DNA of 7,038 bases, from the NCBI GenBank assembly GCA_017561105.1, contig JAFZDR010000087.1:1-7038 (forward strand), read 5' to 3'. A program made the translations under genes and the position numbers. Under the pieces are notes generated by a model. That model did not search any database, had not been told where the DNA came from, and worked only from the letters and a program-made list of their open reading frames with translations. Below are positions 1-5,225 of this stretch, one piece after another (position 1 is the first letter of the stretch; each line of letters begins with the position of its first letter). The stretch comes from Alistipes sp. (lineage in GTDB: Bacteria > Bacteroidota > Bacteroidia > Bacteroidales > Rikenellaceae).

Positions 1-400
1 TATCTACGCATACGATAATAATACAAGCGGTGCCGATGAGATTACTCTCCGTTCGAATGCCGATGCAATCAACGATGAGTTGGAGAATCGCTTGAACGAG
101 CGCCTTGCAATGGCGGGTATCGAGGTTGTCGAGGCTCGTATCAACTACCTCGCTTATGCTCCTGAGATTGCAGCCGTAATGTTGCGCCGTCAGCAGGCTG
201 ATGCAATTATCTCGGCTCGCGAGAAGATTGTTGAGGGTGCAGTTTCGATGGTTAAGATGGCTATCGATAAGCTTTCGGAGGATGAGGTTGTCGAGCTCGA
301 CGAGGAGCGCAAGGCTGCTATGGTTTGCAACTTGCTTGTAGTATTGTGCGGTGATGAGTCGGCACAGCCTGTGGTTAATACCGGCACACTCCACCATTAA
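1..400 (+). CDS. SPFH/band-7 (stomatin-prohibitin-like) domain protein, 3' fragment
   Basis: This is the C-terminal 132 residues of a protein whose start lies left of the window; the reading frame is open from base 2 and ends at TAA 398-400. The fragment is the distal part of an SPFH domain plus its tail. It contains LRSNADAINDELENRLNERL, then AGIEVVEARINYLAYAPEIAAVML, then RRQQADAIISAREKIVEGAV, the alternating Glu/Ala/Arg helix that follows the SPFH fold in stomatin-like proteins. The tail (ERKAAMVCNLLVVLCG, then QPVVNTGTLHH) resembles what I recall of Bacteroides SPFH proteins. Family members are usually membrane-anchored by an N-terminal segment, form large oligomers and scaffold membrane microdomains. 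The anchor is outside the window, so topology cannot be checked. An internal TTG at 80 is in frame but is not the start, because the homologous frame continues upstream. A ribbon-helix-helix gene follows 204 bases later on the same strand. Confidence 0.85.
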   Translation, partial: IYAYDNNTSGADEITLRSNADAINDELENRLNERLAMAGIEVVEARINYLAYAPEIAAVMLRRQQADAIISAREKIVEGAVSMVKMAIDKLSEDEVVELDEERKAAMVCNLLVVLCGDESAQPVVNTGTLHH

Positions 401-420
401 AAAATCGTTCTAATGAGTTC

Positions 421-502
421 TTTTTGCACGAGTCGGCGGATAGCGAAATGCTCACATACGCCCAAGTATGCTCCGCTTTCGCTCCCTGGCCTCGCACAAA
501 AA
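421..502. repeat. Long imperfect palindrome after the SPFH gene (possible dispersed intergenic repeat)
   Basis: Three nested inverted arms share almost one centre. TTTTT 421-425 pairs with AAAAA 498-502 and continues as GCACGAG 426-432 against CTCGCAC 491-497 with two central mismatches. AGCGAAA 442-448 pairs exactly with TTTCGCT 477-483. CATAC 455-459 pairs with GTATG 466-470 around a six-base loop. The whole unit spans about 82 bases and starts 20 bases after the SPFH stop codon. It does not read as a normal intrinsic terminator, since the T run precedes the stem and an A run follows it on either strand. Such elements in Bacteroidales intergenic regions can be dispersed repeats, but that is inference; copy number cannot be judged from one window. 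Confidence 0.55.
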
Positions 503-562
503 TAGCCTAATCATATCCGATTTTTGGTAGAATGGTAAATTGAGAACTGAAAAATAAAAAAA

Positions 563-592
563 GCTAATGGCTAATGGCTATTAGCTAATAGC
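563..592. repeat. Heptamer array ending in a perfect 16-bp palindrome
   Basis: Four consecutive seven-base units fill this stretch: GCTAATG, GCTAATG, GCTATTA and GCTAATA, closed by GC. The last two units plus GC (577-592, GCTATTAGCTAATAGC) are identical to their own reverse complement. The palindrome ends 12 bases before the ATG of the ribbon-helix-helix gene, where an autoregulatory operator would be expected. It may equally belong to the AT-rich GCTAAT-type intergenic repeats of Bacteroidetes. Both readings are inference; the repeat and the palindrome are directly visible. Confidence 0.6.
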
Positions 593-604
593 AAAAAAGA
601 AATT

Positions 605-775
605 ATGGCAAAAGAGGCTACAAAGAGTTTTGTACTTCGTATAGATGCCGAAATGATGGAGGCGATCGAGAGGTGGGCGGAAGATGAATTCCGCTCCACC
701 AACGGTCAGCTGCAATATATAATTGCCGAAGCACTCCGCAAGAGTGGTCGAATCAAGAAAAAGAAGAAGGAGTGA
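605..775 (+). CDS. Arc-like ribbon-helix-helix DNA-binding protein, 56 aa
   Basis: This 56-residue gene runs from ATG 605 to TGA 773-775. Residues 7-13 (KSFVLRI) form the expected N-terminal beta strand, residues 15-28 (DAEMMEAIERWAED) the first helix and residues 31-45 (STNGQLQYIIAEALR) the second, the layout of an Arc/MetJ-type ribbon-helix-helix domain. Such proteins dimerise through the strand, which enters the DNA major groove at short palindromes. A lysine-rich tail (IKKKKKE) follows and could add nonspecific DNA contact. RSTNGQLQ closely matches my memory of small Arc-family proteins encoded beside SPFH genes in Bacteroides. The start is preceded by an A-rich leader without a Shine-Dalgarno sequence. 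The stop codon shares one base with the next gene's ATG. Its likely role is a local or autogenous repressor. RHH proteins are often antitoxins, but no recognisable toxin lies next to it. Confidence 0.85.
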   Translation: MAKEATKSFVLRIDAEMMEAIERWAEDEFRSTNGQLQYIIAEALRKSGRIKKKKKE

Positions 776-1260
776 TGGGAATAGTTAAACGATTTCGAAA
801 ATTGAACCACAACACCTCGCTCTCGTTGGGTAAGGTGCGAATTGGTGGTATAACCCTTGGCTTGATGTTCTTGTTGGCTATAGGCGAGAAGTTTATTCCG
901 CGCTGGCTCAACCTCTCACCGGAGAGCTCTTATATGGTTGGTCAGGCGACAGGCTTTGTGATTTGCGTGGTCTTTGTTTCGGTTATTGCGCTTAGGTTGT
1001 CGCGCCTCACTCCGCGTAACCGCTGGGCGATGATCAGTATCTTTGGCTTCGGAATGTTGGTAGGACAGATTGCATCTGTGATTGCTCATATCGGCGAGGA
1101 GAAGAGCGGACTGTCGGACTATTTTCCGTACGATGTTATTCTGAGTGCTGTGGCTGCTGTGGGTGGTTATATCGCCTGGCGAGTGCACACCGTACGCCTG
1201 CGTCGCATTAAGTTGGATCGCGAAATGTGTGTCAAACACCACCGTCGCAACACTCTATAA
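775..1260 (+). CDS. Four-helix membrane protein of unknown function, 161 aa
   Basis: I do not recognise a named family. The frame gives 161 residues from ATG 775 to TAA 1258-1260. Four hydrophobic segments are visible at about residues 22-38 (RIGGITLGLMFLLAIGE), 54-74 (MVGQATGFVICVVFVSVIALR), 84-104 and 119-136 (YDVILSAVAAVGGYIAWR). Both ends are strongly basic (KRFRKL near the start; RLRRIKLDRE and KHHRRNT at the end), which places both termini in the cytoplasm by the positive-inside rule. There is no signal peptide and no obvious catalytic motif. ATG 775 was preferred over GTG 772 because it overlaps the upstream stop as TGATG, the usual arrangement for coupled translation. A purine-rich AAGGAG at 767-772 lies very close to the start. 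Overlap with the RHH gene implies co-transcription and perhaps joint function with the SPFH protein. Confidence 0.75.
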   Translation: MGIVKRFRKLNHNTSLSLGKVRIGGITLGLMFLLAIGEKFIPRWLNLSPESSYMVGQATGFVICVVFVSVIALRLSRLTPRNRWAMISIFGFGMLVGQIASVIAHIGEEKSGLSDYFPYDVILSAVAAVGGYIAWRVHTVRLRRIKLDREMCVKHHRRNTL

Positions 1261-1280
1261 TAAATATAGTATAAAAAGAA

Positions 1281-1311
1281 GATGGGTATCGTTTTCGATA
1301 CCCATCACTTT
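1281..1311. terminator. Hairpin terminator between the membrane-protein gene and the convergent cold-shock gene
   Basis: GATGGGTATCG (1281-1291) and CGATACCCATC (1296-1306) form a perfect 11-bp stem around a TTTT loop, followed on the plus strand by ACTTTTT (1307-1313). On the minus strand the stem is followed by TTC and then TTTTT (complement of 1273-1277). It lies between two converging genes, 20 bases after one stop and 22 bases before the other, so it probably terminates both transcripts. Confidence 0.85.
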
Positions 1312-1328
1312 TTGCTTGGAATAGATTG

Positions 1329-1538
1329 TTATTCGCCCTTTGGAACGAGCTGAACATTTACGGCCTGAACGCCCTTGCCACCTTCGCCAACCTCATAGGT
1401 TACGAGCTGACCCTCGTTCAACGCCTTGAAGCCCTCCTTCACGATGCCGGTATAGTGCACAAAAATCTCACTGCCGTCCTCGGCGATTATAAATCCGTAT
1501 CCCTTTTTAGGATCGAACCATTTTACTTTTCCGTTCAT
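1329..1538 (-). CDS. Cold-shock-domain protein (CspA family), 69 aa
   Basis: This is a complete single-domain cold-shock protein of normal family length. It opens with NGKVKWFDPKKGYGFI, where KGYGFI is the RNP1 motif, followed by DGSEIFVHYTGI, where IFVHY is RNP2, and then the usual loop and last strands (GQLVTYEVGEGGKGVQAVNV). Aromatic residues W7, F8, Y14, F16, F26 and Y29 form the nucleic-acid-binding face. The family binds single-stranded RNA or DNA in the cytoplasm, melts RNA secondary structure and supports translation at low temperature or under stress; whether this copy is cold-induced cannot be told from the sequence. It is monocistronic, facing a hairpin terminator downstream and diverging from the phosphatase gene upstream. 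Its leader lacks a Shine-Dalgarno sequence. A TATATTTG box about 32-39 bases upstream of the ATG is a candidate -7 promoter element. Confidence 0.95.
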   Translation of the reverse strand: MNGKVKWFDPKKGYGFIIAEDGSEIFVHYTGIVKEGFKALNEGQLVTYEVGEGGKGVQAVNVQLVPKGE

Positions 1539-1569
1539 AGTAGTTATAAGGTTATTTAGTTTGGTTAGA

Positions 1570-1577
1570 CAAATATA
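1570..1577 (-). promoter_or_regulatory. Candidate -7 box (TAnnTTTG) for the cold-shock gene
   Basis: Read on the minus strand the sequence is TATATTTG, an exact match to the Bacteroidetes -7 consensus TAnnTTTG. It would give a 5' leader of roughly 25 bases. No convincing -33 TTTG is seen at the usual distance upstream, so this is a half-supported promoter in an AT-rich region where chance matches are common. Confidence 0.4.
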
Positions 1578-1629
1578 ACAAATTTTTCTCTCATTGTTCT
1601 AAAAAAAATGATAATTCTTATTTTTTTTG

Positions 1630-1637
1630 TAAATTTG
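1630..1637 (+). promoter_or_regulatory. Candidate -7 box (TAnnTTTG) for the phosphatase-hexosaminidase unit
   Basis: TAAATTTG matches the Bacteroidetes -7 consensus exactly and ends 28 bases before the phosphatase ATG. It sits directly after a T8 run (1621-1628). No clear -33 TTTG is present at normal spacing. The same intergenic region holds the divergent cold-shock promoter candidate. Confidence 0.4.
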
Positions 1638-1665
1638 CATTTGAATTATTAACCAACAAACAGAG

Positions 1666-2967
1666 ATGAAAAGAGTATTGCTTTTTGGAATTGCGATATT
1701 TGGTGCAATTCTTTGTAGTCGCGGACAGAGCATGCGCGAGGAGATCGCTGCAAATCCCAATCTTGCAGGTGGTATCTACACTGCCTATATGGTAACAGAG
1801 CATAGTGTGGTACAACCCCCTCGCGGATATAAGCCATTCTACATTTCGCACTATGGTCGTCATGGCTCGCGTTATCATACCGCGCAGGAGAAGTACGATC
1901 AGCCGGCAGAGATGATGGAGCAGGCAAATAAGGATGGAAAACTTACCGAGCAGGGCCGCGAGTTGATGCGTCGCCTGCGTATTATTGCCGACGATGCCCA
2001 CTTGCGTGCGGGCGACCTCTCGCAGCGTGGCGAGCGTGAGCACAAGGGTATTGCCGAGCGTATGGCAAAGGCCTATCCGCAGGTCTTCTCGAACAAGAAT
2101 ATAAATCATATTACCTGTTTGGCATCGCCATATGTTCGCAGTGTCATAAGCATGGCCGCATTTACCGAGCGACTCAAGGAGATCTATCCTAAGCTCGAGA
2201 TTACGCGCTATGCGAGCCTTCACGATATCGATGTTACCCGTCCCGAGAAGAATATGGATACCTTCTATAAGAAGGCGCGTGCGATAGCTAAGCAGTACCA
2301 GATGGAACATACTTACGATAAGGAATTTATCTGCCGCCTCTTCAACGATTACGACTATGCCGTGAAGTTGATCTGCTCGACCTACAAGAGCAATAGCACC
2401 TACGGCTTTATGGGTAATATCCACGATTTGGCAATGATTATCCAGAACTTCGATACATTACCTGAGTTGCACGATATGTTCACCGAGCCTGAGCGTTATC
2501 AGATGTGGCATCTCTTCAATGTTCGTCGTTATTTGACCTACGGCCCGTCTATCGATTATGGCGATGTTCGTAACTTGGATGGTAAGTTGCTCTTGTGCGA
2601 TATTATCGAGCGAGCAGACAAGGTCATCTCGGGCGAGAATGCTACCGAGGCTGCAACTCTCCGTTTTGGTCATGACTCGGCAATTATTCCGTTGCTTGCA
2701 GTTCTTCACGCCGAGGGTTGCGACGGCCGAGTATCGTTTGCCGAGATTGAGCGCTTGCCTGAGGTATGGTGCGACAGTCGCATCTCTTCGATGGCGGTGA
2801 ATGTGCAGTTGATCTTCTACCGCAATAAGAAGGGGGATGTCTTGGTTCGATTTATGCGTAGCGAGCGCGATATCCGCATTCCTGTCAAGACCGATTGCTA
2901 TCCGTTCTACAAGTGGGAGGATTTCCGCAACTACTGCGTAGCGCAGAGCAAGCCCGAGTCACGATAA
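1666..2967 (+). CDS. Secreted histidine-type acid phosphatase (histidine phosphatase clade 2), 433 aa
   Basis: The protein starts with a typical Sec signal peptide (MKRVLLFGIAIFGAILC, likely cut near residue 20), so it should act in the periplasm or outer envelope. ILC is a poor lipobox, so it is probably not a lipoprotein. The catalytic signature YGRHGSR is at residues 63-69: H66 would be the phosphorylated nucleophile, with R65 and R69 binding phosphate. A third phosphate-binding arginine is plausible at R158 (SPYVRSV). GHDSAIIPLL (335-344) supplies the HD proton-donor motif. Clade 2 enzymes hydrolyse phosphomonoesters; the group includes acid phosphatases, glucose-1-phosphatases, phytases and MINPP. 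The HD motif, rather than HAE, argues against a strict MINPP assignment. Size fits the family. It is followed after 27 bases by the GH20 gene with no terminator, so the two are probably one transcript. The exact substrate is unknown. The start is the first ATG after a promoter-like box and gives a clean signal peptide. Confidence 0.88.
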   Translation: MKRVLLFGIAIFGAILCSRGQSMREEIAANPNLAGGIYTAYMVTEHSVVQPPRGYKPFYISHYGRHGSRYHTAQEKYDQPAEMMEQANKDGKLTEQGRELMRRLRIIADDAHLRAGDLSQRGEREHKGIAERMAKAYPQVFSNKNINHITCLASPYVRSVISMAAFTERLKEIYPKLEITRYASLHDIDVTRPEKNMDTFYKKARAIAKQYQMEHTYDKEFICRLFNDYDYAVKLICSTYKSNSTYGFMGNIHDLAMIIQNFDTLPELHDMFTEPERYQMWHLFNVRRYLTYGPSIDYGDVRNLDGKLLLCDIIERADKVISGENATEAATLRFGHDSAIIPLLAVLHAEGCDGRVSFAEIERLPEVWCDSRISSMAVNVQLIFYRNKKGDVLVRFMRSERDIRIPVKTDCYPFYKWEDFRNYCVAQSKPESR

Positions 2968-2994
2968 GAAAGTCGAACTCTAAAACCAACCATA

Positions 2995-5172
2995 ATGAAG
3001 AAGATTTTATTGAGTGTGGCGGCCGTTGTTGCCGCTGCATATTCAGCATTGGCGGTGGCGATTGTTCCGCAGCCGCAATCTATTGATAAGCACCAGAACG
3101 CCTTTGTTCTCTTGCCGTCGACAACACTTGTTTGCGCATCCGAGGAGTTTGCTCCGCTGGCAGCCTATTTGCAGGAGTATATCCCTGTGAAATACATCTC
3201 GAAGGTTGCTCCAAAACGAAATTATGTTGCACTGTCGCTCGTTGAGGGCTACGACAAAGAGGCTTATACGCTCTCTGTATCGCGTGATAGGGTAGAGATC
3301 TCGGCAAGCGATTATGGTGGAGCCTTCAATGGTATCCAGACCCTCTTACAGCTCCTGCCGAGCGAGGTATATACCAAGCAGATGTCGCTCCCTGCCGTGG
3401 TGCGCGGTTGCGATGTTACCGACAAGCCAAAGTTTGCCTATCGTGGCTTTATGCTCGATGTTGCGCGTACATTTATGACAAAGGAGAATGTGTTACGCTA
3501 TATCGACTATATCGCCTACCACAAAATCAACAAGTTCCATTGGCACTTGACAGATAATCAGGGCTGGCGTATCGAGATTAAGTCGCATCCGGATCTCGCC
3601 AAGAAGGGAGGCTTTCGTGGTGACGGCTCACTCCTCAGACCATCGTTGGGCCGCTGGACCGATATCTATGGCGGCTACTACACCCAGGAGGATATTCGCG
3701 AGGTTGTAGCATACGCTGCAGTGCGTAATATCGAGGTTATTCCCGAGGTCGATCTTCCGGGCCATAGCGAGGCGCTTCTTCGCGTCTATCCTGAGATGCT
3801 CTGCGACTACACCAACGATGAGTTGGATATAAACGGCAATTACGACAATCGCAATGTAGTCTGCGCAACCAAGGAGAGTAACTACAAAATTCTCGAGGAG
3901 ATACTTGCCGAAGTGTGCGCACTCTTCCCGTCGCCATTCTTCCATATCGGTGGCGATGAGGTGCGAATGGAGCAGTGGAAGAAGTGTCCTAACTGTTCGG
4001 CTTGGCTCAAGAAGAGAGGTTATACCGACGGTTACAAGTTGGAGGATATGTTCATCAGCCGTATTCAGGATATCCTTGCCAAGTATGGCAAAACTCCTGC
4101 CGTATGGAATGAGGCCGCATTTGGTGGCGGACTCGACAAGAGTGCTCGCGTACACGGCTGGAAGAGCCCTAAGGTGTGCAAGCAGGTTATGATGAAGGGT
4201 TATCCTACTATCTTTATGCCGCAGCAGTTCTTCTACTTCGATATGGCGCAGAGCAAGCGCGAAGCGGGTGCAAGCTGGGGCGGTTGCTTCGATGTTCGCA
4301 AGGTCTATTCGTTCGACTTTGCAAAGGAGGGCTTTACTCCTGAAGAGGTCGCTTGTGTTGAGGGCTTCGAGGCTCCATATTGGAGCGAGGTGTTCCTCTC
4401 GCAGGGTGGTGATAAGAATATCGATTTCATCGAGTATCAGACCTTCCCGCGCCTTTGTGCTCTTGCCGAGTTGGGTTGGGGTAAGAATGGCGGAAACGAG
4501 TGGGAAGAGTTCCATAAACGCCTCTATTCGCGCCACTACGACCGTATGGCTGATATGGGTCTTAATTTCCGTATCACACCGCCGACAGTGAAGTATGAGG
4601 GTGGTAAATTGTCGATCGAAAAGATTGATAATGGCACTATCTACTATCGTACGGACGACTCGGAAAAGATATATAAGTATAGCGGTGCAATTGCTACCGA
4701 CAAGCCTGGCAAGTACGCATTCTGGTGCGAGTATCGCGGTTTGAAGTCGCCTGAGGTGGCTCACTCGTCGCGCTATAAGACACTTCAGCCAAATGTAAAG
4801 GTAACATCTTCTATGCCGGAGGATCCGAAGTATGGCTACGACGGTGTTTCGACCTATAAGAAGCGCGTTATGACCGCTTGCACATGCAAGAAGGGCGATT
4901 GGATTCTCTTCGAGTTCGATGAGCCGATTGTGTGCCGTCAGGCCGAGTTCTATACAGGTCGCTACAATGTTCCGAGTGGCCTTATTCGTGTCGGCTATCT
5001 CGAGATTAGCGAGGATGGCGTAAACTTTGAGCGCGTTGCCGACCTAAACTATGGTATTGCCAAGGTTGTCAATCCGCGTCCTATCAAGGCTGCACGCATC
5101 GTGGCAGAGCGAGATGTTGTGGGTTCAAGCAAGGTTTGGATCGGAGCTCCGATTCTCTACCCAAAATGGTAG
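2995..5172 (+). CDS. Secreted GH20 beta-N-acetylhexosaminidase, 725 aa
   Basis: This exported enzyme hydrolyses terminal beta-linked GlcNAc or GalNAc from glycans. Residues 1-20 are a signal peptide ending in ALA, with mature sequence starting near VAIVPQP. Residues about 22-135 form the GH20b alpha/beta domain (ending YGGAFNGIQTLLQLLP). The catalytic TIM barrel follows, about 145-510: FHWHLTDNQGWR (181-192), VIPEVDLPGHSEA (248-260), HIGGDE (317-322) and YWSE (462-465). D321 and E322 are the family's catalytic pair: D orients the substrate acetamido group and E is the general acid in substrate-assisted catalysis. Residues 530-595 look like a chitobiase-type beta-sandwich linker, and 605-725 like a discoidin (F5/8 type C) module (DWILFEFDEPIVCRQAEFYTGR). 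Two cysteines sit at CPNC 331-334. The gene is downstream of the phosphatase, and a hairpin ends the unit. Sensible substrates are mucin O-glycans, N-glycans or chito-oligomers; the sequence does not decide. Confidence 0.95.
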   Translation: MKKILLSVAAVVAAAYSALAVAIVPQPQSIDKHQNAFVLLPSTTLVCASEEFAPLAAYLQEYIPVKYISKVAPKRNYVALSLVEGYDKEAYTLSVSRDRVEISASDYGGAFNGIQTLLQLLPSEVYTKQMSLPAVVRGCDVTDKPKFAYRGFMLDVARTFMTKENVLRYIDYIAYHKINKFHWHLTDNQGWRIEIKSHPDLAKKGGFRGDGSLLRPSLGRWTDIYGGYYTQEDIREVVAYAAVRNIEVIPEVDLPGHSEALLRVYPEMLCDYTNDELDINGNYDNRNVVCATKESNYKILEEILAEVCALFPSPFFHIGGDEVRMEQWKKCPNCSAWLKKRGYTDGYKLEDMFISRIQDILAKYGKTPAVWNEAAFGGGLDKSARVHGWKSPKVCKQVMMKGYPTIFMPQQFFYFDMAQSKREAGASWGGCFDVRKVYSFDFAKEGFTPEEVACVEGFEAPYWSEVFLSQGGDKNIDFIEYQTFPRLCALAELGWGKNGGNEWEEFHKRLYSRHYDRMADMGLNFRITPPTVKYEGGKLSIEKIDNGTIYYRTDDSEKIYKYSGAIATDKPGKYAFWCEYRGLKSPEVAHSSRYKTLQPNVKVTSSMPEDPKYGYDGVSTYKKRVMTACTCKKGDWILFEFDEPIVCRQAEFYTGRYNVPSGLIRVGYLEISEDGVNFERVADLNYGIAKVVNPRPIKAARIVAERDVVGSSKVWIGAPILYPKW

Positions 5173-5192
5173 AAACCGTCTGATTGAATATG

Positions 5193-5225
5193 AATAATAG
5201 GCACCATCTGGTGCCTATTATTTTT
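5193..5225. terminator. Strong hairpin terminator after the GH20 gene
   Basis: A 14-bp perfect inverted repeat, AATAATAGGCACCA (5193-5206) against TGGTGCCTATTATT (5209-5222), is followed by further T residues to 5225 on the plus strand. In RNA the inner pairs must open to make a loop, leaving about 12 bp. It begins 20 bases after the GH20 stop. Its right arm includes the stop codon of the convergent TatD-family gene, so it can also act at the end of that minus-strand transcript, though with a weaker T tract. Confidence 0.88.

Noticed and set aside
421..502. Intrinsic terminator for the SPFH gene
   Set aside because: The T run lies before the stem and an A run after it, on both strands, so the element lacks the trailing U tract of an intrinsic terminator.
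401..604. A hidden small gene or tRNA in the gap after the SPFH gene
   Set aside because: No open frame with a plausible start and protein-like composition was seen, and no cloverleaf or conserved T-loop sequence. Repeats account for much of the stretch.
772..774. GTG as start of the membrane-protein gene
   Set aside because: ATG 775 immediately follows, forms the usual TGATG overlap with the upstream stop, and would be the stronger start; using GTG adds only one residue.
605..1260. Classical toxin-antitoxin operon (RHH antitoxin plus toxin)
   Set aside because: The partner is a 161-residue four-helix membrane protein with no RelE/ParE, PIN, Fic or MazF motif, and known small membrane toxins are usually single-helix. 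It is kept only as one speculative reading of the module.
1326..1559. Plus-strand open frame over the cold-shock gene
   Set aside because: The minus strand gives a full cold-shock domain with RNP1 and RNP2. The plus frame is its antisense shadow.
1618..2424. 268-codon open frame on the minus strand opposite the phosphatase gene
   Set aside because: It covers the signal peptide and RHGSR region of a well-supported gene and also crosses its promoter. The composition is typical of an antisense shadow.
2707..2715. HAE tripeptide in the phosphatase taken as the MINPP proton-donor motif
   Set aside because: GHDSAIIPLL at residues 335-344 matches the position and downstream context of the proton-donor motif. 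HAE at 348-350 sits further along the helix and is probably coincidental.
3628..4764. 378-codon open frame on the minus strand inside the GH20 gene
   Set aside because: It lies opposite the GH20 catalytic domain, which has intact motifs. Its translation resembles no domain, and its length is explained by the codon usage of the sense strand.
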